NCBI RefSeq assembly: GCF_900115625.1
Contig: NZ_FOXD01000009.1
Coordinates: 62,001 to 126,000, forward strand
Direction: 5' to 3'
Source of the DNA: Salibacterium halotolerans
GTDB lineage: Bacteria > Bacillota > Bacilli > Bacillales > Marinococcaceae
DNA length: 64,000 bases
The notes beneath the pieces are model-generated. The model searched no databases. It was not told the origin of the DNA and saw nothing but the letters and a program-made list of their open reading frames with translations. Below are positions 20,314 through 27,899 of this stretch, one piece after another. The translations under genes and the position numbers were made by a program. Each line of letters begins with the position of its first letter. The first letter of the stretch is position 1.

Positions 20314-21734
20314 AACGAAATAGATACATAGAGAAATCGATGCTTCTGTTCACCTGTTTGACAGGTGTCATTCTGTTTTTTTCCATCGGAGGGGCGGCTG
20401 CGTACGAATACGTCTGGCCGGAAGAGGAGATGCTTCCGGACGAAGCCGAAGCAGGCGGCGTGGACATCGGTGGAATGAAAAGATCCGAGGCCGAAGAAGC
20501 CGTGTCCGACGCATGGGAAAACTGGCAGGAGCGTTCCGGTGTGGCTCTCCAGCTTTTTAATGAAGAAGTTATGATAGAGGGAGAACGTTTCGAAGCCGAA
20601 GTGGAAGAAACGGTGGAACAGGCGTTCACGGACCAGAATGTTTTGCTTCAGGTATCGTGGACGGACGAGGGGAATGTGCTGCCCGAGGCGTTGGACCGCT
20701 TTACATATGAAAATTTGCGGGACAGGGTCGATATGACAGCGTTGAATGAACAGGTGACAATGATCGGAAATATCAGCGGGCAGAAGAAGGCAGCGCAGGA
20801 TATCCGTTCTTTCTTTATCGAAGAGATGCCTCTGGAAACCACCACTTTCAATAATGTGACACTGACACCTGATGTTCCCGGAACAGGGCTGAAAGACTGG
20901 GCGGATGCGCTGGACGGTTACGAAATGGAAGGCGGATCTATTTTCTCCCTTCTCAAGGCTCTGGAGGAAGGCGGAAGTACCGTTTATAATGACCCGGGAC
21001 TTGATGCGCTAGCCTCCGGTGTGTTCCAGGTACTGGCAGTAACCAATTTTGAAATGTCGGAGCGTCACATTAACGAAGAACTGCCTTCATACGCCGCACC
21101 CGGCGAAGACGCTCACATAGAGGTTCCGGACCGTGATCTTATGTTTCACAATCCAAATATCTACTCGTACCGGTGGAATGCTTCCTGGAATGGATCGGAG
21201 CTCTCTCTTTCTCTAAGCGGACCAGAATTTCTTCATTCCTATGAACTGGAACGCAGAAAAGAAGAGACCCTTGAACCGCGCACGGTGGTGCGTGTGGACG
21301 AAAACCGGACAACTGGAGGGCGCCGGACACTGCGTGAAGGTGAAAACGGATATTACGCGGAAGCGGTGCGGGTAGTAGCGAATGCAGATGCGAACGTGCT
21401 GCAGGAAACGGTGCTTGGCCGGGACTACTACCCTCCGGAACAGCGGATCGTCGAGAAGAGCCTCCAAACCTCTGACGAAAGCGGCAGTAGTCCGCCTGAT
21501 ATTGAACCTCCGGAAAGCAGCGGGGGCGTGAGCAGTGGTAATTCGGAAGAAGCACCGGAAGAAAACGGCGGAGACAGCGGTGCTTCAGACAGTCCGGATT
21601 CGTCTCAGTTGGAAAATGCCGGAGAAACAGAAGAAAGCGGAAGCGGCGGAGAAGACACGTCCGATACAGAAAACAGGAAAGATTTCAACGAACGTATGAA
21701 ACAGAACGATCAACCGATCAAAGGGTATGAGTAA
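20310..21734 (+). CDS. VanW/YoaR-like envelope protein with G5-like domain
   Basis: 474 residues: a single N-terminal membrane anchor (about 10-35), then extracytoplasmic domains. The segment following the anchor (GGVDIGGMKRSEAEEAV) has the peptidoglycan-binding/YoaR form found ahead of VanW domains, the middle region looks VanW-like, and residues about 312-390 resemble a G5 domain (TLEPRTVVRVDEN, then REGENGYYAEAVRVV, then PPEQRIVEKS). The C-terminal 90 residues are Ser/Gly/Glu-rich and probably disordered. G5/VanW proteins act at the cell wall. Its place immediately before pilB with overlapping upstream gene suggests a part in passing the pilus through the thick wall, which is inference. 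Confidence 0.7.
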   Translation: MKRNRYIEKSMLLFTCLTGVILFFSIGGAAAYEYVWPEEEMLPDEAEAGGVDIGGMKRSEAEEAVSDAWENWQERSGVALQLFNEEVMIEGERFEAEVEETVEQAFTDQNVLLQVSWTDEGNVLPEALDRFTYENLRDRVDMTALNEQVTMIGNISGQKKAAQDIRSFFIEEMPLETTTFNNVTLTPDVPGTGLKDWADALDGYEMEGGSIFSLLKALEEGGSTVYNDPGLDALASGVFQVLAVTNFEMSERHINEELPSYAAPGEDAHIEVPDRDLMFHNPNIYSYRWNASWNGSELSLSLSGPEFLHSYELERRKEETLEPRTVVRVDENRTTGGRRTLREGENGYYAEAVRVVANADANVLQETVLGRDYYPPEQRIVEKSLQTSDESGSSPPDIEPPESSGGVSSGNSEEAPEENGGDSGASDSPDSSQLENAGETEESGSGGEDTSDTENRKDFNERMKQNDQPIKGYE

Positions 21735-21749
21735 AAAGGAGCGGTCTGT

Positions 21750-23405
21750 ATGGCGGAAAAGCGGAAGCGTCTTGGAGACTTACTGCTTGAAGCAGCGTTG
21801 ATCACCGAAACCGAGCTGAACGAGACACTGCAGGGAAAAAGAACAGACCAAAAGCTCGGTGATGCGCTGCTTGAGCGGAAATACATTACTGAGCAGCAGC
21901 TGATTGAAACACTGGAATACCAGCTCGGCATTCCAAGAATCAGCCTTTATAATTACCCGGTGGAAGAAGACGCTGTAAAACTCGTATCGAAAGAATTCGC
22001 CGAAAGACACGCGGTTCTTCCGCTGAAGAGAGAAGGAAACCGTCTCCGCACTGCCATGGCGGATCCGATGGATTATTTTGCGATGGACGAACTCCGTGTA
22101 TCAACCGGCCTGCAGATTGAACCGGTGATTGCGACCCGCCGTGAAATCATGTCAGCTGTACAGAAACATTATCATATCCATGAATCCCTCGATGCCTTTG
22201 AAGAACAGAATGTGCCGGAGGAGATGGCGGACACAGCAGAGCAGGGGGAAGCTCCGGTCATTCGTATCGTCAATCAGATGATACTCTACGGCCTGCAGCA
22301 GCAGGCCAGTGATATTCATATTGATCCGCAGGAAAACAAAGTACTCGTCCGTTACAGGGTGGACGGGGTGCTGAAAACAGAACGCGCGTTTCCAAAAAAC
22401 ATGCAGAATGTGCTGACAGCCAGGGTGAAAATCATGGCAGACTTAAACATCACCGAATCACGGCTGCCTCAGGACGGCCGTGTGAAGACGACGGTTGATT
22501 TGCACCCTGTGGACCTTAGGATATCGCTTCTGCCCACCATATTCGGAGAAAAAATTGTCATGCGGATTATGGATATGAGCAGTTCATTGAACGATATTGA
22601 GCAGCTGGGCTTAAACAAAGTGAATTTCACCCGCTTCAAAAACATGATTGAACGGCCGTCGGGTATGGTTCTTTTAACCGGGCCGACTGGTTCCGGAAAA
22701 ACGTCCACGCTGTATGCCGCCCTCCATCACCTGAATACCGAAGGGGTAAATATCATCACGGTTGAGGATCCGGTGGAATATCAGCTCGAGGGCATCAATC
22801 AGATGCAGGTGAACAGCGGCATTGGGCTGACTTTTGCTGCCGGACTTCGCTCCATCCTGCGGCAGGATCCCAACATCGTCATGGTCGGAGAAATCAGGGA
22901 TGCCGAGACGGCAGAGATAGCCATACGCGCATCCCTGACCGGTCATCTTGTTTTTACGACACTCCATACGAACAGTGCCGTCGCTGCGGTACCGCGGTTA
23001 ATCGATATGGGTGTGGAACCATACATGGTTGCGTCCTCGTTGACAGGGGTGAACGCCCAGCGTCTCGTCCGTACCATCTGTCCGGACTGCAGAGAACCCT
23101 ATGAACCGAATGAAATGGAAAAAGAGCTGTTCGAAAAACGCGGGCTTTCAGCAGGTCCGGTATATATAGGCAGAGGCTGTTCTTCCTGTAATCAAACGGG
23201 TTACCGCGGCCGGGTGGCGATTCACGAACTGCTGGAAATGGATGACACGATGCGGAATATGCTGATGAACTATAAAACGGCTGCCGATCTGCGTACGTAT
23301 GCGATGCAGGAAGGCATGATTTTTCTGATAGACGACGGTCTGCTTAAGGTGAAAAAAGGCTGGACAACCGTAGAGGAAGTGCTGCGTGTCGCTGTGGATG
23401 AATAG
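21750..23405 (+). CDS. pilB: Type IV pilus assembly ATPase PilB
   Basis: Cytoplasmic hexameric GspE/PilB-type ATPase powering pilus extension. The N-terminal MshEN-like region (about residues 5-150) contains two related motifs starting RLGDLL and KLGDAL, then Walker A GPTGSGKTS (about 310-318), the Asp box, Walker B VMVGEIRDAETAE, a His box, and a tetracysteine zinc site (CPDC near 443, CSSC near 477). Length 551 is typical. Shine-Dalgarno AAAAGGAG precedes the ATG. It is followed by pilT (15 bases) and pilC in one operon. In B. subtilis the corresponding enzyme is the shorter ComGA, so this is a full pilus system and not the com pseudopilus. Confidence 0.95.
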   Translation: MAEKRKRLGDLLLEAALITETELNETLQGKRTDQKLGDALLERKYITEQQLIETLEYQLGIPRISLYNYPVEEDAVKLVSKEFAERHAVLPLKREGNRLRTAMADPMDYFAMDELRVSTGLQIEPVIATRREIMSAVQKHYHIHESLDAFEEQNVPEEMADTAEQGEAPVIRIVNQMILYGLQQQASDIHIDPQENKVLVRYRVDGVLKTERAFPKNMQNVLTARVKIMADLNITESRLPQDGRVKTTVDLHPVDLRISLLPTIFGEKIVMRIMDMSSSLNDIEQLGLNKVNFTRFKNMIERPSGMVLLTGPTGSGKTSTLYAALHHLNTEGVNIITVEDPVEYQLEGINQMQVNSGIGLTFAAGLRSILRQDPNIVMVGEIRDAETAEIAIRASLTGHLVFTTLHTNSAVAAVPRLIDMGVEPYMVASSLTGVNAQRLVRTICPDCREPYEPNEMEKELFEKRGLSAGPVYIGRGCSSCNQTGYRGRVAIHELLEMDDTMRNMLMNYKTAADLRTYAMQEGMIFLIDDGLLKVKKGWTTVEEVLRVAVDE

Positions 23406-23420
23406 AAAGGGGAATGGGAA

Positions 23421-24482
23421 TTGGCAGCATTGGATGCGCTATTGACGGAAGCATTCGAACAGGGAGCATCTGATATTCACCTGACAGTCGGAGTGCCTCC
23501 GATTTTCAGGATAAACGGGGAACTTCACCGGAAAAGCGGGGATTCCCTGCGCCCGGCGGAAACCGAAGATATGGCACGCTCGGTTATGCTCGACCCGGTG
23601 TGGAACAAATTCCAGAAAAAAGGCGAGGTTGATTTTTCGTACGGCATACGGGGCGTCTCCCGGTTTCGTATCAATGCCTATTTTCAACGATCGTGCATCA
23701 GTATGGCTGTCCGGATTGTACCGACGCGGATACCGGAACTCCACGAACTGCAGCTGCCCTCTGCGCTGGAATCCATTGCGCTTAAGCCGCAGGGGCTTGT
23801 TCTCGTCACCGGCCCGACCGGAAGCGGGAAATCAACAACACTTGCTTCCATGATCGACTATATTAACCGGATAGCTAAACGCCACATTATTACGCTTGAG
23901 GACCCGATTGAGTATCTGCATAAACACGACCTGTCTTTAGTGGATCAGCGGGAGATCGGGTTTGACACACAGAATTTTGCGAACGGCCTGCGCTCCTGTC
24001 TCCGCCAGGATCCCGACATCATTCTCGTCGGAGAGATGAGAGATCTGGAGACCATTTCAACAGCCATCACCGCCGCGGAAACAGGACATCTCGTTTTCGG
24101 TACGCTGCACACGACAAGTGCCCCGGCTACCATCGACCGGATCATTGATGTGTTTCCGTCCGATCAGCAGGATAAGGTCCGTATTCAGCTCGCGACAGTG
24201 CTCTCTGCGGTTATCAGTCAGCGTCTTTTCCGTAACGGAGACGATACCGGGCGCCGGGCAGCGACGGAAATTCTAAGAAACAACGGGGCCGTTCAGAATC
24301 TGATACGAAATGAAAAAATCCATCAGCTCCAGAGTGTGATGCAGACGAGCAGAGCGGAAGGCATGCATACGATGGAAATGAGCATTCAATCCCTGCTGCA
24401 GGACAGTGCTGTATCTTTGGAAGAGGCATCTCCTTTTCTGCAGAATAACGATGCGGACCGCATGCACCGCCGTGAATCATAG
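23421..24482 (+). CDS. pilT: Type IV pilus retraction ATPase PilT
   Basis: Retraction motor that depolymerises pili and drives twitching. 353 residues; Walker A GPTGSGKST (about 132-140), Walker B ILVGEMRDLET, His box HLVFGTLHTTSA and a C-terminal segment MHTMEMSIQSLL similar to other PilT proteins. It starts with TTG at 23421 after AAAGGGGAATGGG; no in-frame ATG lies nearby. A retraction ATPase is absent from the B. subtilis com system, so its presence argues for dynamic pili here. Confidence 0.94.
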   Translation: MAALDALLTEAFEQGASDIHLTVGVPPIFRINGELHRKSGDSLRPAETEDMARSVMLDPVWNKFQKKGEVDFSYGIRGVSRFRINAYFQRSCISMAVRIVPTRIPELHELQLPSALESIALKPQGLVLVTGPTGSGKSTTLASMIDYINRIAKRHIITLEDPIEYLHKHDLSLVDQREIGFDTQNFANGLRSCLRQDPDIILVGEMRDLETISTAITAAETGHLVFGTLHTTSAPATIDRIIDVFPSDQQDKVRIQLATVLSAVISQRLFRNGDDTGRRAATEILRNNGAVQNLIRNEKIHQLQSVMQTSRAEGMHTMEMSIQSLLQDSAVSLEEASPFLQNNDADRMHRRES

Positions 24483-24529
24483 TAACAACGTCTGCTCCGG
24501 GTATTTTCACGAAGAAGCGGGAGGACATC

Positions 24530-25738
24530 ATGCCGTATTATCATTACAAAGGACGAAATAAAAAAGGCCGGATTGTTAGTGGAAGGCAAAAAGGCTCCGA
24601 TGAAAAAGAGGCCGGGGAGCGGCTTCAGGCTAAGGGAATTACGGCGAAAGAACTCACAGAGCTTGAAGGGTTTCTCTACCGTGACATATCGCTTGGCAGC
24701 GGTGTCTCCGCCAAAGAGTTTGTGCTGTTTCTCCGCCAGTTTTTTACGCTGCTCCAGGCCGGAATTTCCGTCGTGGAATCAACGAACATCTTGGCACAGC
24801 AGCTCTCGGGAAAACAGTTCCGCCGGATTTTGTCAGAGATGGAGAGTGAACTCCGCACCGGTCGTTCGTTTTCCCATGCGGCTTCGCAGCACCCTTCGAT
24901 TTTCTCCTCTCTCTTTGTCAACATGATGAAAGCCGGGGAAGCCGGGGGGAATCTTGACGATATGCTCGATAAAATGGCTTCTTACTACGAAAAACGGTAC
25001 GAAACCCGTCGTAAAGTAATGAACGCGCTCATTTATCCGGCTGTGATCGGCACTGTAGCGGCAGCGGTCGTTTTGTTTCTGCTTCTTTACATCGTACCGA
25101 CGTTTGCCGGGATGTATAACTCATTTGAAGCGGATCTGCCTTTGATAACGGTCTTTGTCCTTCGGGCGGGCGAACTCGTTCAGAGCATTTGGTGGCTCCT
25201 TCCTGCCGGCTTGGCCGCTGTGTTTTTTTTATGGAAGGCACTGCGGAAGAGAAACCGGACCTTTTTGTATTATACGGACTATGCGCTGCTGAAAATCCCT
25301 GTGTTCGGCATGCTGCTGCAGAAAGCGGAAATCGCACGCATGACGCGGACACTAGGGTCTCTGTTTCAGAGTTCGGTGCCGATTATTCAATCGGTTGCGA
25401 TCGTGGAGGGAACGACGGGAAATGCTGTGATCACCGCTACGCTGAAAGAAGTACGCGGCGCGCTGGAGCGGGGGGAATCTATGGCGGGGCCGCTTGAGAA
25501 GATGTGGGTCTTTCCGCCGATGGTAACCCAGATGACGGCTGTCGGCGAAAAAACAGGGACCCTCGACGCCATGCTCGACCGTATCGCGGACTATTACGAA
25601 GCAGAAGTGGATGCCGCCGCCGACCAGATCAAATCGCTCGTCGAACCCATTATGATTCTTATACTCGCGGTTGTGGTCGGCATTATTGTCGCCTCCATTG
25701 CGATCCCGATGTTCGACATTTTCGGACAGGTCCAGTAA
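24530..25738 (+). CDS. pilC: Type IV pilus inner-membrane platform protein PilC
   Basis: Polytopic GspF/PilC-family protein that couples the ATPases to the pilin base. 402 residues with two repeated T2SSF domains (about 65-190 and 270-395), each ending in hydrophobic helices. The N-terminal MPYYHYKGRNKKG and conserved GE(K)TG near residue 345 are typical. Shine-Dalgarno GGGAGGA precedes the ATG. It is the last gene before the riboswitch-controlled pilin gene. Confidence 0.94.
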   Translation: MPYYHYKGRNKKGRIVSGRQKGSDEKEAGERLQAKGITAKELTELEGFLYRDISLGSGVSAKEFVLFLRQFFTLLQAGISVVESTNILAQQLSGKQFRRILSEMESELRTGRSFSHAASQHPSIFSSLFVNMMKAGEAGGNLDDMLDKMASYYEKRYETRRKVMNALIYPAVIGTVAAAVVLFLLLYIVPTFAGMYNSFEADLPLITVFVLRAGELVQSIWWLLPAGLAAVFFLWKALRKRNRTFLYYTDYALLKIPVFGMLLQKAEIARMTRTLGSLFQSSVPIIQSVAIVEGTTGNAVITATLKEVRGALERGESMAGPLEKMWVFPPMVTQMTAVGEKTGTLDAMLDRIADYYEAEVDAAADQIKSLVEPIMILILAVVVGIIVASIAIPMFDIFGQVQ

Positions 25739-25753
25739 CCCGGAAAAAATTTC

Positions 25754-25782
25754 GTGACAAAAGAGCTATCGTTCACTATAAT
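25754..25782 (+). promoter_or_regulatory. Promoter of the pilin leader transcript
   Basis: GTGACA (25754-25759), 17-base spacer, TATAAT (25777-25782): one mismatch from the sigma-A consensus. Predicted start about 25789, so the pilin gene has its own promoter and an approximately 185-base leader. Confidence 0.8.
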
Positions 25783-25788
25783 GAAAAT

Positions 25789-25909
25789 GAGCATAAAGAT
25801 ACGGAAGCGAAGAACGATGATCTGTATATGGGCACTTGGGTCATCCGAAGCTGTTAGTGCAACCGGCCATTTCCGCCTGAAGAAAGTTCGGCGTTTATGG
25901 CCTTTTTTT
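25789..25909 (+). promoter_or_regulatory. Cyclic di-GMP-II-type riboswitch upstream of the pilin gene
   Basis: The leader contains the conserved core blocks of the c-di-GMP-II (GEMM-II) aptamer: GGGCACTTG at 25830-25838 and TAGTGCAACCG at 25855-25865, with GCAC (25832-25835) able to pair with GTGC (25857-25860). An upstream GGAA and AACGATGAT segment (25803-25820) is in the expected place. The aptamer is immediately followed by a terminator hairpin whose left arm (25865-25870) overlaps the aptamer's 3' end, so the two folds should exclude one another. Ligand binding would then prevent termination and turn the pilin gene on, as known for the pilA1 riboswitch of Clostridioides difficile. The P1 helix and the small internal hairpin look weak by eye. 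Confidence 0.82.
25865..25909 (+). terminator. Terminator in the pilin leader (riboswitch expression platform)
   Basis: Stem GGCCAT (25865-25870) / ATGGCC (25897-25902) enclosing a second helix (25874-25881 with 25887-25893) and followed by seven T. It lies 67 bases before the pilin start codon. Confidence 0.85.
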
Positions 25910-25975
25910 ATGTTTTCTGTAAAGAAAAAGGGTGTTTAGTTTTAGGCACTTATACTTATTATGGAGGAATGGATC

Positions 25976-26488
25976 GTGAACAAAATGACAAACATGTTGA
26001 AAAACCAACGCGGACTGACACTCATCGAACTGCTAGCCGTCGTCGTCATCCTCGGAATCATCGCCGCCATCGCCGTCCCAAGCATCGGAGGCATCATCGA
26101 CAACACCAAAAAAGACGCCCACATCGCCAATGCTGAGCAGATGGTAAGCTCCACACGTCTTGCGATGGCATCAAATATTTCCGGAAATGGTGACAATGAA
26201 AACACATACTCATTACAGCAACTAATAGACGGCGGATATATCGAGGAACCTGAAAATCCTGGCTCACCGGATTCCTATAATACCTCTGAAACAACAGTTG
26301 AAGTAAGTGGAGATAGCGGGAATAGACAATATACCATTACTTTGGTTGGTAAAGAAAATAGAAATCAACACATCATACAAGGCGAGAGTGAGGACGATTC
26401 TCCGCACACAGCCACCATTGAACAACTCAGGGAAAGCGGCCGGGACCGTATTTCAGTGGACGGAGTGGAAGAAGATGGTGAAAGTTAA
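25976..26488 (+). CDS. Type IV prepilin (major pilin candidate)
   Basis: 170-residue prepilin. The class III signal peptide is MNKMTNMLKNQRG followed by LTLIELLAVVVILGIIAAIA: cleavage after Gly13 leaves Leu at +1 and the conserved Glu at +5, then a 20-residue hydrophobic helix. The start is GTG 25976, seven bases after GGAGGA; the in-frame ATG at 25961 overlaps that site. After about residue 45 the protein is hydrophilic and acidic, with no cysteine pair. Codon use differs sharply along the gene: the N-terminal part is almost entirely C-ending codons, while the rest is A/T-richer. It is the only prepilin gene in the cluster and the one behind the riboswitch. Confidence 0.9.
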   Translation: MNKMTNMLKNQRGLTLIELLAVVVILGIIAAIAVPSIGGIIDNTKKDAHIANAEQMVSSTRLAMASNISGNGDNENTYSLQQLIDGGYIEEPENPGSPDSYNTSETTVEVSGDSGNRQYTITLVGKENRNQHIIQGESEDDSPHTATIEQLRESGRDRISVDGVEEDGES

Positions 26489-27095
26489 GCTAAATGATAA
26501 TGATTTTGGACTATGTTGGATTGATGGCTGCAGTCAGCAGTGTTTGAAAAAAGGTCAAAATGGAGCTGTATCAAAAGGTGCAGCTCCATTTCTGTAATAT
26601 AGAAAATTCACCCTAGGCAGAAGCGGAAGGCGGCGACGCCAGCGGGAAGAGCAGCAGCCGAAGATCCCATCAAACGACGGTTTTACCGTTTGATGTAGCT
26701 GAGGCGCTGCCCGCGGCAAGCGTCCGCCTGCAGCGGATGCCTTAACGTTTAATGGCTTTTGATACAGTCCCATTTTGTTAAGATGTGCGAAAACGTTGAA
26801 AATTCCGTAATGCAATGCCATCTTGCTGCTCTAAACGACAAAATCCAGGTGGGAAACCGGAAAAGTGAAGGTTAGCCGAGGTCTAAGGGTTACATTCGGG
26901 GCCGGCGGAATAAAAAGTAACTCTTAGAGCAGGGCTAAACGTCACTTTTGACGTCCCTGCCATGAAATGTGCACCTTAGAGCCGGCACCGTGGCAGAATG
27001 CAGCGCTTTTATTTTCAAACATTTCTACCTCTGCTGCCCGGTATGTGGTAAAATAGACGCAGGTTGTATGAAAAAGGTCGGAGAGTGGACAAGTT
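26489..27095. other. Pilin-pilD intergenic region
   Basis: 607 bases without a gene. 26556-26777 is a repeat element bounded by 22-base inverted repeats (separate entry). 26929-26960 is a stem-loop (GCAGGG and ACGTCA arms paired with TGACGT and CCCTGC) with no T run. The segments CTTAGAG near 26922 and 26972 and CTAAACGTC near 26935 resemble, in reverse orientation, the repeats at 40776-41066. A possible -10 TAAAAT lies at about 27050, before the peptidase gene. Minor-pilin genes, often found at such a place, are absent. Confidence 0.6.
26556..26777. repeat. Noncoding element with 22-base imperfect terminal inverted repeats
   Basis: 26556-26577 and 26756-26777 are inverted copies of one another with two mismatches in 22 bases (outer ends CAAAATGG and CCATTTTG). 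The left end also forms a perfect 10-bp hairpin with 26581-26590. The interior is GC-rich and noncoding and contains a hairpin (CATCAAA at 26668-26674 paired with TTTGATG). This is the architecture of a miniature inverted-repeat element; no transposase is present. Confidence 0.65.
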
Positions 27096-27851
27096 ATGGA
27101 CTACGTTTGGCTCATTTACATAAGTGTCGCGGGACTGGTGCTCGGTTCGTTTTTTAATGTGGTCGGTACGAGAATTCCGCAGGGGGCGTCGATCATCCGG
27201 CCGCGGTCGCACTGTCCGTCTTGCGGCACCACCCTGCAGGCGCCGGATCTTATTCCGGTGTTTTCTTATCTCTTTTTAAAAGGCAGGTGCCGGTACTGCC
27301 GCACCCGGATACCGGCGTTTTATCCGGTGATGGAAGCTGTCTCCGGTATTCTTTTTGCCGCGGCCTGGCTGCGCTGGGGCGCGGCATGGGACACAGCAGC
27401 TGCACTGATCCTGTTGTCGCTTCTTTTGATTATTACGGTGAGCGACTGGACGGCGATGCTCATTCCGGATAAGGTACTGTTGTTTTTTCTGCCGATCATC
27501 GCGGTTCTCCGCTGGAGTGCAGCACCGCTCGACTCGTGGTGGGACCCTCTGGCGGGAGCGGCCTTGGGCTTTTCGCTGCTTCTTTTGATTGCCATCGTCA
27601 GTAAAGGCGGCATGGGAGGAGGCGACATTAAGCTGTTCGCGGTGCTCGGGTTCTTTTTCGGCTGGCAGCAGCTGCTTCCTGCCTTTTTTCTGTCGGTTGC
27701 CACCGGCGCTCTGCTCGGCGGGTTTGGTCTCCTGATGGGGGCGGTGAAACGAGGGGTTCCGATGCCGTTTGGACCTTTTATTGCAGCCGGCAGTGTTCTT
27801 ACGCTCTTTTTCGGAGAGAATCTTTTAACATGGTATACCGGATTTTTGTAA
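27096..27851 (+). CDS. comC: Prepilin peptidase (PilD/ComC family)
   Basis: Membrane aspartyl protease that removes the prepilin leader peptide and N-methylates the new end. 251 residues with about eight membrane segments. Two CxxC pairs (Cys40/Cys43 and Cys65/Cys68) form the cytoplasmic zinc site of the methylase domain; the catalytic aspartates are Asp117 and Asp177, the latter in the GxGD-type motif GGMGGGDIKLFA. Positionally it corresponds to B. subtilis comC (between folC and spoIIB), but here it is surrounded by pilus genes and is likely to process the prepilin encoded upstream. Shine-Dalgarno GGAG is modest. Confidence 0.94.
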   Translation: MDYVWLIYISVAGLVLGSFFNVVGTRIPQGASIIRPRSHCPSCGTTLQAPDLIPVFSYLFLKGRCRYCRTRIPAFYPVMEAVSGILFAAAWLRWGAAWDTAAALILLSLLLIITVSDWTAMLIPDKVLLFFLPIIAVLRWSAAPLDSWWDPLAGAALGFSLLLLIAIVSKGGMGGGDIKLFAVLGFFFGWQQLLPAFFLSVATGALLGGFGLLMGAVKRGVPMPFGPFIAAGSVLTLFFGENLLTWYTGFL

Positions 27852-27899
27852 CATCGAATCTGCGGGCAGGTCCCTATTTTTATCTGGAGGAACTTTTTT

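Noticed and set aside
25865-25909. Simple terminator of the pilBTC operon
   Set aside because: It lies downstream of a separate strong promoter (25754-25782) and overlaps the conserved riboswitch 3' block, so an expression-platform role is the better explanation, although it may also stop read-through from pilC.
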